DNA of 64,000 nt from Streptomyces sp. A3M-1-3 (GCF_024213665.1 NZ_JANAVP010000019.1:1-64000), one strand, 5' to 3'; shown: positions 34,913 through 44,521, counted from the first letter of the stretch. The notes: generated from the letters alone by a model not told the origin. Numbers and translations are program-made.

Positions 34913-35186
34913 AGGCCCTGTCCGGCCGGTCATGCCGGGCTCGCGTGCCCGCAGTGACATCAGCCGCTCCGCGGCGGGCCGCGCCTGGCCGCGTTGTCGT
35001 CGGTCGCCGACGTCCCCCAGCTACCTCCCCCAGCACCCCCTGGGGGTGCCCCCAGGGGGTGCCCCCAGAGGTGCCCCCACCGCGTCGCCCGTCGCGGCAG
35101 CGACTGATGTCACGGCCTCCTCCGCCTTGCGATCCACGGCACCAGGCCCCGCTCCCTGATCCGGCCTGATCGACCGGACAGGACCT
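34913..35186. mobile_element. MITE-like element with inverted ends, no ORF
   Basis: The 274-bp stretch has terminal inverted repeats: aggccctgtccggccggtca (34913-34932) matches the reverse complement of the right end (ccggacaggacct at 35174-35186 and onward) at 17 of 20 positions. A second inverted pair lies inside (gtgacatcagccgct at 34954-34968 against 35099-35113, one mismatch), and the centre has nested ccccctggggg palindromes. No protein is encoded. The right 77 bp recur exactly at the window start. The right end falls in the stop codon of the VOC gene. It fits a non-autonomous dispersed element; no transposase or clear target duplication was found. Confidence 0.65.
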
Positions 35187-35961
35187 AGTCGTTGGCCGCC
35201 ACGGTGAACAGTCCGCCGTCCGGATCGCGCAGGGTCACCCGGCCCACCGCGGCGTCGGCCTCCGGCGTGGTGGTGACGCTTCCGCCGAGGCGCTTCGCCG
35301 CACCCACCGCCGCCTCGACATCGGCCACCAGGAAGTACACGTGCCAGCGCGGGCGCACATGGGGGTCGGGGGCCGCCTCCACGCCGCCGCTGCTGAGCCG
35401 CGCCACGACGCTGTCGGCCTGTCGCAGCACCACATGGTCGTCCTCGTAGTCGACCTGGCAGCAGCCCGGCCGCTCACCGGCCCAGCCGAGGACCTCGCCG
35501 TAGAAGATGGCGGCGTCGAACGCGTCACGGGTACGCAGTTCGATCCAGGCCGGGGAGCTGCCCCGGGCTACGGTCCAGTCGGGCAGCACGTCGCCCTCCC
35601 AGAACCCGAACACCGCGCCGTCGCGGTCCGCCGCGAGCGCTGCGCGCCCGGTGCCGAAGGCCAGGGGGCCCACCGCGACCGTCCCCATGCGCTCCCGGAT
35701 ACGCGCGGCGGTCTCGTCCGCGTTGTCCACGGCGAAGTACGGCGTCCAGGACACCGCGATCCGCAGGGTGTGCGCCAGCGCTCCGATGCCGGCGATCGGT
35801 ACCCCGTCGCGCAGGGCGACCGAGAACTCCTTGCCCAGCCGGGACGCGGGACGGAACGACCAGCCGAGGACCGCGCCGTAGAAATCCTGCGCCTCTACGA
35901 GGTCTCGGGCCATGAGGCTGACCCAGCACGGCGCTCCATAGACTGCATGACTTGAGGTCAT
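35185..35961 (-). CDS. VOC (glyoxalase/bleomycin-resistance) superfamily protein, two domains
   Basis: A 258-residue protein made of two vicinal-oxygen-chelate domains: 1-125 (GAPCWVSLMARDLVEAQDFY, VLGWSFRP) and 135-258 (AWIELRTRDAFDAAIFYGEVLGW, RVTLRDPDGGLF). The typical SPAWIEL/DPDGGLF signatures are shared with Streptomyces hydroxylase-like VOC proteins. The ligand is unknown. The stop codon overlaps the end of the MITE-like repeat (35185-35187), so insertion there may have set the present C terminus, although the domain looks complete. Confidence 0.9.
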   Translation of the reverse strand: MTSSHAVYGAPCWVSLMARDLVEAQDFYGAVLGWSFRPASRLGKEFSVALRDGVPIAGIGALAHTLRIAVSWTPYFAVDNADETAARIRERMGTVAVGPLAFGTGRAALAADRDGAVFGFWEGDVLPDWTVARGSSPAWIELRTRDAFDAAIFYGEVLGWAGERPGCCQVDYEDDHVVLRQADSVVARLSSGGVEAAPDPHVRPRWHVYFLVADVEAAVGAAKRLGGSVTTTPEADAAVGRVTLRDPDGGLFTVAAND

Positions 35962-36188
35962 GCCAGACTCGCCTCACTCTTGTGCTCCGGGGCTCACAAG
36001 CATTTCGGATTCCACCCTGCACCGCGCCACAGGACCCCGCAACGTAGGGGCCGCCCACCGCCCCGGCGGCCCGGAGTGGACGGTGGGTCCCGGGGGACGG
36101 GATACTGGGGGGGATCTGCGGCGGGGGCAGCGGGGGACCCGAGCGGCCGCTGATTCCTTCAGGGGGCCTCCCAGGAGGGAGCCGACCC

Positions 36189-37220
36189 ATGGGTATGGGC
36201 TCTTCGTCCGGCAAGCGGATCGTCGTCACCGGTGCCACCGGGAACTGCGGCACCAGTGTGGTGAAGGCGCTCGGTGAGGATCCGTCGATCGCGTCCGTAC
36301 TGGGCATCGCGCGCAGGATCCCCGCCTGGTCGCCGGAGAAGACGGAGTGGGCCGCCGCGGATCTGTCACTCGATCCCGGCCTGGAGGGGTACTTCGAAGG
36401 CGCGGACGCCGTCATCCATCTCGCCTGGAAGTTCCAGCCGACGCACGAACCGGCGGTGACCTGGCGTACGAACGTCCTCGGCAGCGTCCGCGTGTTCCAG
36501 GCCGCGGCGGCCGCCGGCGTCCCCGTCCTCGTACACGCCTCGTCGGTCGGGGCGTACTCACCGGGGCCCAAGGACCACACGGTGGACGAGACGTGGCCCA
36601 CCCACGGCTGGCCGGAGGCGGGGTACTGCGTCGAGAAGGCGTATCTGGAAAGGGTCCTCGACGCCTTCGAACCGCAGCATCCCGGTATCCGGGTGGTGCG
36701 CATGCGGCCCGGCTTCATGTTCAAGAAGGAGTCGGCGAGCGAACAGCGCCGCATCTTCGCCGGGCGCTTCATCCCAGGGGCGCTCCTGCGGCCGGGCCTG
36801 CTGCCCGCCGTGCCCGGCATCGCGGGCCTGCGGTTCCAGGCCCTGCACACGGACGACGCGGCGCAGGCCTACCGGCTCGTCCTGGAACGGGAGGTCCGCG
36901 GCCCCTTCAACGTGGCCGCCGAGCCTCCTGTCGACGCGAAGGTACTGGCCCGGCTGCTCGACGCGCGCGTGCTGCGGGTGCCGCGTACGATGGCGCGCTC
37001 GATCCTGTCCGCCGCCTGGGGGATGCACCTCGTACCGGCATCGCCGCAGCTCTTCGACGCGGTGCTGCAACTGCCGCTGATGGACTGCACACGGGCCCAC
37101 GACGAACTCGGCTGGTCCGCCCGGCACACGGCCGTCGAGGCGATCGAGGAGTTCCTCCTCGGGCTGCGGGAGGGCAGCGGGATGGACACCGAGCCACTCG
37201 CCGGGCACAAGGTGGGCTGA
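36189..37220 (+). CDS. NAD-dependent epimerase/dehydratase (extended SDR)
   Basis: A 343-residue extended short-chain dehydrogenase. The Rossmann loop reads VTGATGNCGTS (GxxGxxG), the acidic residues before AVIHLAW are as expected, and the catalytic pair is YCVEK (YxxxK) with the upstream Ser in HASSVGAY. It probably acts on a nucleotide sugar or similar substrate, which cannot be named. ATG 36189 has AGGAGGGA upstream; a second ATG two codons later is possible. The 227-bp region before it has nothing recognisable besides a presumed promoter. Confidence 0.9.
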   Translation: MGMGSSSGKRIVVTGATGNCGTSVVKALGEDPSIASVLGIARRIPAWSPEKTEWAAADLSLDPGLEGYFEGADAVIHLAWKFQPTHEPAVTWRTNVLGSVRVFQAAAAAGVPVLVHASSVGAYSPGPKDHTVDETWPTHGWPEAGYCVEKAYLERVLDAFEPQHPGIRVVRMRPGFMFKKESASEQRRIFAGRFIPGALLRPGLLPAVPGIAGLRFQALHTDDAAQAYRLVLEREVRGPFNVAAEPPVDAKVLARLLDARVLRVPRTMARSILSAAWGMHLVPASPQLFDAVLQLPLMDCTRAHDELGWSARHTAVEAIEEFLLGLREGSGMDTEPLAGHKVG

Positions 37221-37490
37221 CGGGCCCGGGTGAGCGGCGTCAGGCTGCCGCGCGGCCCCCGGCCGGGACCGCCTCGGCGGCCGGCGGCGGGCCGGGCGCG
37301 GTGCCGTCCCCGAACGGGCTCCCGCCCAGCTGCTCGCGGTGGTGCCGGGTGAGCCAGCCGGACCATGCTGTCCACGACGAGCGTTCCCTTCCTGCCCGTG
37401 CCCGTGCCCGGTGTGCGTTCGCGTCCAGGGGCTCCTGCCCGCGCGCCGCGCGCCCATGTGCCGCCGCGAACGCACACCCTGCCCCGCGGG

Positions 37491-38174
37491 TCAGGCTTCG
37501 AGCAGCTCCTTCAGGGCGGCGAGGCGCTCGCGCCAGTACGCCTTCATCCGGGCGGCCGCGTCCGCGTCGGTCAGCCTCTCGTGCGCGACGCCGACCACGG
37601 CCTTCGCCTCATCCTTGGCGGTGAAGCCGACCACGAGGCGGGTCGAGCCGTCCTCCCAGTCGGCCCGGAAGGACTTCGGAGCGGAGGCCGTACGTACCTT
37701 GATCCGCGCGCCGGGCAGCCAGCGCTCACGCAGGCTCGTGTCCGCGAACGCCTCGAAGAGGCGGTCGACGGGGACCGCGACGGTCTTGCTGGCACCGGCC
37801 GAGAAGTACCCGTCGGACTTCTGGCCGGGCGCGCGCATCCCCCGGGCCTGCTCGTACGCCACCGTGATGCTCTGCGCCCACCAGCCGTCGACTCCGTGCT
37901 CCTCGACGAGCCGGCGGGCGATCTCGGTGTGGGTGTGCCCGGTGCCACCCCAGGCGTCGAGGAGGGCGAACCATTCCTCGCCGCCGCGACCGGTGCGCTC
38001 GCGCACAGCCGCCTCGGGCAGCTGCAGGGCCCTGACTCCGGCGGCCGCAGCGGCCGTCTGCTCGGGCTCGGTGCCGGCCTTGTCGAGCAGTTGGCGACGC
38101 GCGGTCGTGTAGCTCTCGCCCGTCTTGTCCATACGGGTCCGTACGCGCGTCTTGAAGGACTTCTGCCTGGTCAT
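37491..38174 (-). CDS. DUF4287 - SRPBCC domain protein
   Basis: A 227-residue protein. The first ~95 residues (RVRTRMDKTGESYTTARRQLL and GHTHTEIARRLVEEHGVDGWW) match DUF4287-like sequence. The remainder is a SRPBCC/START-like fold (GYFSAGASKTVAVPVDRLFEAF, RWLPGARIKVRTA, VVGVAHERLTDADAAARMK). SRPBCC domains bind small hydrophobic ligands. ATG 38174 follows agggagc. No functional link with neighbours is apparent. The intergenic stretch 37221-37490 on its downstream side has no gene that I can support. Confidence 0.85.
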   Translation of the reverse strand: MTRQKSFKTRVRTRMDKTGESYTTARRQLLDKAGTEPEQTAAAAAGVRALQLPEAAVRERTGRGGEEWFALLDAWGGTGHTHTEIARRLVEEHGVDGWWAQSITVAYEQARGMRAPGQKSDGYFSAGASKTVAVPVDRLFEAFADTSLRERWLPGARIKVRTASAPKSFRADWEDGSTRLVVGFTAKDEAKAVVGVAHERLTDADAAARMKAYWRERLAALKELLEA

Positions 38175-38389
38175 CACATGCTCCCTGTCAACGGCGCGAC
38201 CGCAGGACTCACGCTCCCGTCGGCCCCGCCGGATAGGGCATGCAGCCGGCATCCCGAGAACACGAGTTCCCTTTGCCCCCACGACGCCGGTGGCGTGAGC
38301 ACCGGAACGGGGGTGAGGCGCGGGATGGCGCCGTCACCAGGGTACGTACCGCCCGTGGGCCGCGCAATCGTCGTGACATCCGCGGGAGG

Positions 38390-40426
38390 TCAGCGGCTGC
38401 CGGTGCTCCCCGCCGCCTCGTCCGGTGCCTGCACACGGCCCGCCTGGGCCGGTAGCGAGACGTCGGCCACCTGGTATGCGCGGGACTGGGTCAGGTACAT
38501 CTCACGGAAGATCCCGGCCGCGCCGGGCGGGCCCGCCGCGTCGGGCCGCATCAGCTGCTCGAACGTGCCGTGCTCGGCGACCCGGCCGTGGTCGAGTACG
38601 TAGATCTCGTCCGCGTGCCGCACACTGTGCAGCCGGTGCGTGATCAGGATGACTGTCTGGCCGTCGGCGGCGAGGTTGCGGATCTGGTCGAAGACCCGCT
38701 GCTCGGCCTGGGCGTCCAAGGCGCTGGTGGGCTCGTCGACGACAAGGATCTCCGCGTCCCGCAGCCGGGCCCGGGCAATGCCCAGGCGCTGCCACTGCCC
38801 GCCGGAGATCTGATGGCCGCCCTTGTAGCCGCGGGCCAGCAGCGTCTCCCAGCCGTGCGGGAGGTCGGCGATCACCTCGTCCGCGCCGGAGTACCGAGCC
38901 GCGGCTTCGAGCAGTTCCTCGGCCGACGGGGTGTCCGTACGGCCGATGCCGACATTGACGCGCGCCGTGAAGGGCCACCGGAAGAAGTCCTGCGCCACCA
39001 CCGCGATACGGGAGAAGATCTGCGCCCGGTCGGCCTCGGCGGCGTCCACCCCGTCCCAGTGGACGGTTCCGCTGTCCGGGGCGTACAGGCCGCACAGCAG
39101 CCGGACGAGTGTGCTCTTGCCGCTGCCGTTGCTGCCGACCAGGGCGACCGTCCGGCCGGTGGGGATGGTGACGTCCACGCCCTTGAGCGCGGGCTCGTTG
39201 TCCGTTCCCGGATAGGTGAACGTGACGTCCGAGAAGCGGATCTCCCTCACCTCGTCGGGCAGGTCGCGGCCGCCGGCCGGGATCGAGCGCCGGTCCGCCT
39301 CCGTGCACAGCCGGTCCAGGTCGGCGACGAACAGGCTCTCCTCGTGCAGGAAGTTGAGCTGTACGACGAGGTTCTCGAGGCTGGACGATCCGGACCGGAT
39401 GGCGATGACCGCGGTGCCGGCCACGGACAGGGCCATCGCCCCGCTCCACAGCAGCAGCCCCAGCACGCCGTAGGTGGTGGCGGCCGCGATCCCCGTGCCG
39501 CCGGCGGCGATCAGCCCGGTACGGGCGGCGAGCCGCGCGAGCCGCGTCTGCTCCCGTTCGCCGGTCTGCGCCATCGCGCGGAAGTGCCGCAGCAGGAACG
39601 GCGCCACCCCGTGCACCCGGACCTCGGGCGCCGCCTGGGTGTCGATCAGCAGCCGGCCCAGCAACTGGCCGGCGCGGGCGTGCTGAATCCAGGTGTGGAA
39701 CGACACGTACCGGCGGCGGGCGATCGTCAGCGAACTCCACGCGCTCGGCAGCGTCATGACGGACAGCAGGGGGAGCAGTACGGGATGCAGGACCGCCAGC
39801 ACACCGGCCGCCGCGATCAGCGAGATCAGGGCGTTCACCACTTCCGTGCAGAACTTGATCATCCGGCGGGCGGACTCCGCGCCCCACTGCGCCGAGTCGA
39901 GCAGCTTGTGGAACTCGTCGTCCTCCACCGCCGCCAGCTCCACCTTCGCGACGCGTTCCAGGTATGTCTCGGTGGCGACCCGCGCGACCTTCGGCTCCAG
40001 CCGTCCCGTACCGGCCGTGGTCGCCGAGCGCAGCAGCGCTCCGATCAGTGCGGCGAGCGCCATGACGGTCATGGCGGGCGCCGCGCCGCGCAGGCGCTCG
40101 ACGGTGTCCCCGCTGCTGAGCAGATGGCTCAGCACCCGGTTGACCGCGATGAGACCGATCGCCTGGACGACACCCCGGCCGATCTCGGCCGCCGCCACCA
40201 CACGCAGCGCCCGTGGATCGGCCCGGTGGGCGAGCCGCACACTCATGGCGACGAGTCCCGGCAGACGCGCCACCATGGCGCGCAGGCCGAGTTCGAGGAA
40301 GGAGCCGTCGTGGGTGTTCCAGCCCATGTCGTACCGGAGCGGGCCGCCGAACAGCAGCTGTTCGGACGGTGATACCCCTTCCTGCTCCGTGGGCTCGTCG
40401 GTCGTGGCGCGCTCGCGCTTGCTCAT
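38390..40426 (-). CDS. ABC exporter, fused membrane and ATPase domains
   Basis: A 678-residue half-transporter. The membrane domain (~40-370) shows about six helices (LISLIAAAGVLAVLHPVLLPLL, TYGVLGLLLWSGAMAL). The ATPase (~410-640) has Walker A GSNGSGKST, signature ISGGQWQRLG, Walker B ILVVDEPTSAL and the H-loop ITHRLHS. The type is that of peptide/lipid exporters. With one such gene it would act as a homodimer. ATG 40426 follows GGGGGG; nothing upstream in the frame is similar to a transporter. The cargo is unknown, and there is no adjacent biosynthetic gene that would suggest one. Confidence 0.92.
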   Translation of the reverse strand: MSKRERATTDEPTEQEGVSPSEQLLFGGPLRYDMGWNTHDGSFLELGLRAMVARLPGLVAMSVRLAHRADPRALRVVAAAEIGRGVVQAIGLIAVNRVLSHLLSSGDTVERLRGAAPAMTVMALAALIGALLRSATTAGTGRLEPKVARVATETYLERVAKVELAAVEDDEFHKLLDSAQWGAESARRMIKFCTEVVNALISLIAAAGVLAVLHPVLLPLLSVMTLPSAWSSLTIARRRYVSFHTWIQHARAGQLLGRLLIDTQAAPEVRVHGVAPFLLRHFRAMAQTGEREQTRLARLAARTGLIAAGGTGIAAATTYGVLGLLLWSGAMALSVAGTAVIAIRSGSSSLENLVVQLNFLHEESLFVADLDRLCTEADRRSIPAGGRDLPDEVREIRFSDVTFTYPGTDNEPALKGVDVTIPTGRTVALVGSNGSGKSTLVRLLCGLYAPDSGTVHWDGVDAAEADRAQIFSRIAVVAQDFFRWPFTARVNVGIGRTDTPSAEELLEAAARYSGADEVIADLPHGWETLLARGYKGGHQISGGQWQRLGIARARLRDAEILVVDEPTSALDAQAEQRVFDQIRNLAADGQTVILITHRLHSVRHADEIYVLDHGRVAEHGTFEQLMRPDAAGPPGAAGIFREMYLTQSRAYQVADVSLPAQAGRVQAPDEAAGSTGSR

Positions 40427-40569
40427 GAGAAAACCCCCCGTGTCCCCCTGTGCTGCCTCTGGTGCTCGGACAACGCACCTGATCAGCACCCCGTAACGGG
40501 GCGGGGCGGGCGAACTCTCGACCGCAATGTGTCGCTTCGGCGATCCGGCATCTGTGGGACCTGTCCAGG

Positions 40570-41256
40570 TCAGGGACAGCTGTACGTGAATCCGGTGGCG
40601 GCGGTGTGCGGGGTGGGGGAGGTGATCCGCAGCTCCGCGCGGGCCCGGTAGTCGCCCCGGCCGTGGAACGTCCACAGCAGGTGGAGGCGGGCCTCGTGCT
40701 GCCCACGTGACACGCGTTCGCGCAGTTCCCCGGACGTGGTGCCGTCGCTGCGCAGCCAGCGGTACGTCAGGGTGCCCGGGCGTCCGTCCGTCCTCACCAC
40801 AGCCGTGATGTCCGCGGTTCCGTCGCATTCCGGGCCCTGGGGAGCGGACTGTACGCTCACGCCGCGCACCGCCACCGTCGGCCCGTACCGCTGCCAGGCC
40901 AGGAAGGCGAGGGCACCCAGCAGCACCACGGCGGCCAGAGCGTAGCGGCGCAGTCCCGCGAACCGCCGCGTACGGCGCTGCGGGGGCAGCGGAGTCCGCC
41001 CCGGCAGGGTTCCGTGCCAGACCGTGGCGGTGCTGTCCCGCCCGTCGCGGTGGTGCGCGGCGGCCGTCACGCCCGGGCCGAAACGGAGGATCGAGCCCTC
41101 CACGCGGTCGGGGGCCGCCTCGGGGGCGGCGTTGTGGGGCCGCTGGATCCAGTGGCTGGCCAGCGCGGTCGCGCTGTACTCGGCGTCGTGGTCCGGTGGC
41201 GGCGGTGGCGGTGGCGGTTCCGGCGCCTGGGTGAAGGGGATCCGTGGGTCGTTCAT
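40570..41256 (-). CDS. Single-pass membrane protein with ectodomain like that of the neighbouring kinase
   Basis: A 228-residue protein. A Pro-rich cytoplasmic N terminus (EPPPPPPPPDHD) is followed by a basic stretch, one transmembrane helix (ALAAVVLLGALAFLAW, ~110-126) and an extracellular domain of ~95 residues. That domain (CDGTADITAVVRTDG … WTFHGRGDYRARAEL … FTYSC) resembles the ectodomain of the kinase encoded immediately upstream, including the FxGRGxY motif and a Cys pair. The ATG at 41256 overlaps the kinase stop (ATGA), so the two are made together. It may be a co-receptor or kinase substrate. I do not recognise a named family. Confidence 0.8.
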   Translation of the reverse strand: MNDPRIPFTQAPEPPPPPPPPDHDAEYSATALASHWIQRPHNAAPEAAPDRVEGSILRFGPGVTAAAHHRDGRDSTATVWHGTLPGRTPLPPQRRTRRFAGLRRYALAAVVLLGALAFLAWQRYGPTVAVRGVSVQSAPQGPECDGTADITAVVRTDGRPGTLTYRWLRSDGTTSGELRERVSRGQHEARLHLLWTFHGRGDYRARAELRITSPTPHTAATGFTYSCP

Positions 41257-42887
41257 TGCACCGTGCACCGCCTGGTGAGGATCTGCTGCTCCGAACTGCC
41301 GTTCGCGGCGGCCGGATCACTGGCCGCGCGGACGCTCCAGTAGCAGCCACGGCCCTTGAACGTGTGGTCGAGCGTGAGCGTGTACTGCGTGGCGCCGCTC
41401 CGTTCGAAGGTCTGCGCGGCGCCGTCCGGGCTGCCCGGCTCACCCTTGGTGTCGCCGGTCGCCCAGACCACGGTGATCGTCACCGGACCAGTTCCGTCCG
41501 TGGCGACCTCGACCGCGGCGGTCGCGGTCGCGGTGCCCGTCTGACGCAGCGCGGTGACGGCAACGGACTTGACCCGCACCGCCGGTGGGGCGGACGTGAC
41601 CGGCGGTTCGGTGGTGGGGGGCGGCGCGGTGGTGGGCGGGTCGACCGGCGGCGTGCCTCCCGTGGTCGTACCCTCCGAAGGCGAGACGGAATCCGTGGGT
41701 CCGGTGGGTTCGGAGGGCTCGGCGGACGAGGCGGACTCGGCGGGTGACGGGCTCACGGTCGCCGACGGGCCCGCCGTCGGCGAGCCCGCCTCTGCCCCGG
41801 CATCTCCCGGCAGAGCGCTGGTGGTGGCGACGGCCTGGGCCGTCGACTGCCCGGCCCCGTCGTCGGTCGCCTGCGCGGAGATGGCCAGCACCATGCCCAG
41901 GATCAGGGCGAGGGCCCCGGCCAGCGCCCCCTGCCTGCCCGGCCACGGACCTCCGCCGAGGCGGTGCCCGCGGCCCAGGGACGTGGTGGCCACGGCGGTC
42001 GTGCCGGCCGGCGGCGTGCCGGCCGAGGGGAACAGCGACGGCAACAGCGCGGCGAGCGCCGCGAGTTTGCGTTGCCCCCGCTCCTCCCAGTCCGGGCCGT
42101 ACGCCGCCGAGGCCAGCTCCTCCAACTCCGCCACGAAGGCCGCAGCGTTCGCGGGCCGTTCCTCGGGAGTCTTGGCCAGTCCGCGCCGGATCAGCGGACG
42201 TACCGGTTCTGGAGCCTCCTCCTCCGGCACCGGTGCGCTGATGTGTTGGAGCGCCAGCTCGGCGAAGTTCTCACCGGAGAACGGCTTGCGGCCGGTCAGG
42301 CACTCGAAGAAGGTCGCGGTGGCGGCGTAGACGTCGGCGGCCGGCGAAGCGGGCTCACCGCTCCACTGCTCGGGGGCCATGTACGCGGGAGTTCCCGCCA
42401 CCCCCGGAGTGGTGCCGCGGCCGGCGGCGATACCGAAGTCGACCAGTTTGGACGAACCGTCCGCCGCCACCAGGACGTTCTCGGGTTTGTAGTCCCGGTG
42501 CACCACTCCGGCGCGGTGCGCCGCGGCCAGCCCCAGCAGCGACCCCTTCAGGACGACGAGTGCCGGCTCGGGATCCGTACGGCCCTCCCGCGACAGCAGC
42601 GTGCGCAGGGCGATGCCGTCCACCAGTTCCATGACGATGGCCGCGCCGTCCGGCGCCTCGACATACTCGTAGAGGCGCACCACATGGGGCGTGTCCAGCC
42701 CGCCGAGGAGTTGCGCCTCGGCCCGGAACTCCCGTACGAAGGCCGTGTCGCGCCGCATCCGCTCGCTGAGGTATTTGACCGCGACGGGGATGCCCGTCGC
42801 GTCGTGGACGGCGAGGACGACGCGTCCGCTGCCGCCGGATCCGAGTTCCCTGGTCTCCGTGTACCCGGGGACCGACCATGTGTCCAT
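41253..42887 (-). CDS. Receptor-type Ser/Thr protein kinase (PASTA-less)
   Basis: A 544-residue kinase. The catalytic domain (1-270) has LGSGGSGRVV, VAVKYL, HRDYKPENVL (Tyr rather than Val/Leu after the HRD), DFGIA and APEQWSG. A linker and one membrane helix (ALAGALALILGMVLAISA, ~325-342) follow, then a Ser/Thr/Pro-rich spacer and an Ig-like ectodomain (~450-544) ending with GRGCYWSVRAASD and a second Cys. The ectodomain has no PASTA repeats and matches the product of the overlapping downstream gene. The HRDYKPEN sequence is otherwise complete, so the kinase should be active. Confidence 0.92.
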   Translation of the reverse strand: MDTWSVPGYTETRELGSGGSGRVVLAVHDATGIPVAVKYLSERMRRDTAFVREFRAEAQLLGGLDTPHVVRLYEYVEAPDGAAIVMELVDGIALRTLLSREGRTDPEPALVVLKGSLLGLAAAHRAGVVHRDYKPENVLVAADGSSKLVDFGIAAGRGTTPGVAGTPAYMAPEQWSGEPASPAADVYAATATFFECLTGRKPFSGENFAELALQHISAPVPEEEAPEPVRPLIRRGLAKTPEERPANAAAFVAELEELASAAYGPDWEERGQRKLAALAALLPSLFPSAGTPPAGTTAVATTSLGRGHRLGGGPWPGRQGALAGALALILGMVLAISAQATDDGAGQSTAQAVATTSALPGDAGAEAGSPTAGPSATVSPSPAESASSAEPSEPTGPTDSVSPSEGTTTGGTPPVDPPTTAPPPTTEPPVTSAPPAVRVKSVAVTALRQTGTATATAAVEVATDGTGPVTITVVWATGDTKGEPGSPDGAAQTFERSGATQYTLTLDHTFKGRGCYWSVRAASDPAAANGSSEQQILTRRCTVQ

Positions 42888-42980
42888 CCCGCCCCCTCAG
42901 CTGTGCGCACCTGCTGTCCCCACGACAGACACAGTTCCGGCCACGACCGGTTCCCGTCAACGGCCGCGTGTTCCGCGTAT

Positions 42981-44222
42981 TCAGCGCCCCGTGATCATCC
43001 GGTGCAGGCGCTCTGCCGCGGCCCGTCCGAAGGCCGGGTCGTTGAGGTGCGTGTCGATGTCGACGACTTCCGCCGCGCTGTCCCGCAGTCCGTCCCGCAG
43101 GGCCGTGAACAGGGCCTCGTCGGCCACCGGATCGTGGTACGGGCCTCCTGGCGCGCCGAGAGTGGACAGCCCGCGCAGCGGCACGCACACCGTCACCGGC
43201 CCCGTGGCCTCGCGCAGCTTCGCGGCGACGCCCCGGCCCAGCTCGGCGCACTCGCCCACCGTCGTGCGGATGACCGTGATGGACGGGTTGTGCACCCGGA
43301 CATCGCGGTCGCGAAAGCGCTCCGGAAGGGTGTCGAGCGGCCCGAACTTGACCATGTCCAGGGCGCCGAGGCTGACCACCTGCGGAACTCCCTTCCGCCC
43401 GGCGGCGCCCAGCCGGCCGGGTCCGGCGGAGAGGATGCCGCCCACCAGTTCGTCGGCCAGTTCGCACAACGTCAGATCCAGCACCCCCGCGAACAGCCCC
43501 TGTTCGGCCAGCGACTCCAGCGTCCTGCCCCCGGCCCCGCTGGCATGGAACACCAGTACCTCGTAACCGAGTTCGCCCAGCCTCTCCCGGGCCGCGTCGA
43601 CACCGGGAGTCGTCACCCCCGCCATGCTCGCCGCCACCAGCGGCCTGCCGCCCGAGCCGAGATCGGCCGGCCGCAGCGCCCGCGAGGACGTGGCGAAACC
43701 CTTCGCCATCCCGGCGATCGCGTCCGCCGCGTTCGCGAGCACCGGCGCCAGCACGCTGTTGATCCCGGCGATGTCGACCACGCTGTACATCATGGTGATG
43801 TCCGCGGAGCCGACGTACGCCGAGACATCGCCCGCGGCCATCGAGGACACCATGAGCTTCGGAACGCCGAGCGGCAGCGCCCGCATCGCCCGGGTCGCGA
43901 TGGACGTGCCACCGCTGCCGCCCAGGGCCAGCACACCGTGCAACCGGTCCTCGGCGTGCAGCCGCAGGACGGTCTCCGCCGCCCCGCGGGCCATCGCCGT
44001 CACGGCCGCGCCCCGGTCACCGTCCCCCCGTAAGCGGGTCAGGTCGGCCCCCGCCGCGCGCGCCACCTCGGCGCGGGGGATGTCGGCGCGTATCCGCGGC
44101 TCCCCGATGACACCGGCATCGACCACCACCACCTCCACGCCGCTCCGCAGCAGCCGCTCGCGCAGCCAGCCGTACTCCACACCCTTGGTGTCCAGCGTCC
44201 CCACCAGCGCCACGATCGCCAT
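42981..44222 (-). CDS. Tm-1-like / UPF0261 family protein
   Basis: A 413-residue protein of the Tm-1-like ATP-binding family (UPF0261). The N terminus VALVGTLDTKGVEYGWL, the GGSGGTSIATRAMRALP loop and the central VSSMAAGDVSAYVGSADI are diagnostic. The second half (VFHASGAGGRTLESL) is the TIM-barrel-like part. The family is named for the plant Tm-1 resistance protein; the bacterial substrate is unknown to me. The ATG 44222 is 95 bp downstream of nothing coding on its strand; it stands alone in this strand order before the kinase. Confidence 0.88.
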   Translation of the reverse strand: MAIVALVGTLDTKGVEYGWLRERLLRSGVEVVVVDAGVIGEPRIRADIPRAEVARAAGADLTRLRGDGDRGAAVTAMARGAAETVLRLHAEDRLHGVLALGGSGGTSIATRAMRALPLGVPKLMVSSMAAGDVSAYVGSADITMMYSVVDIAGINSVLAPVLANAADAIAGMAKGFATSSRALRPADLGSGGRPLVAASMAGVTTPGVDAARERLGELGYEVLVFHASGAGGRTLESLAEQGLFAGVLDLTLCELADELVGGILSAGPGRLGAAGRKGVPQVVSLGALDMVKFGPLDTLPERFRDRDVRVHNPSITVIRTTVGECAELGRGVAAKLREATGPVTVCVPLRGLSTLGAPGGPYHDPVADEALFTALRDGLRDSAAEVVDIDTHLNDPAFGRAAAERLHRMITGR

Positions 44223-44521
44223 GACTCGTAATGTCGGGCGGATTCGAGAAAGTCACAAGAGTGCGTATCCGGAGCGAAACATGACCGAAACGCTCTGTGC
44301 GCCGACGGTTCCAGGCTCGGATACGGAGCTGCGTACGACGAGACGTCCCGGGAGGCGGGTTCATGGTCACGGTGACCGGGCGGGGACCAGCGCGCGCGAG
44401 TCCGCTACGCTCGGTGAGCGAGGACGATGTGCTGCTGCACCACCGCGTCGTACACGGATACCGGACGACGCGCACAACCGGGCCGTCGCACGCGACCTGC
44501 GCGAGGCGAGCGAGCGCAGCG
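44223..44521. other. 299-bp intergenic region, no gene recognised
   Basis: The DNA between the start of the Tm-1-like gene and the end of the NUDIX gene has open frames in several directions, but none with recognisable protein sequence or a good ribosome site. It must contain the promoter of the Tm-1-like gene. A modestly AT-rich part near 44225-44300 is the likely place. No clear hairpin or repeat was seen. Confidence 0.5.

Noticed and set aside
38390..40426. ABC exporter as part of the peptide cluster
   Set aside because: It lies more than 10 kb beyond the cluster limit with housekeeping-like genes between, and the cluster has its own MFS exporter.
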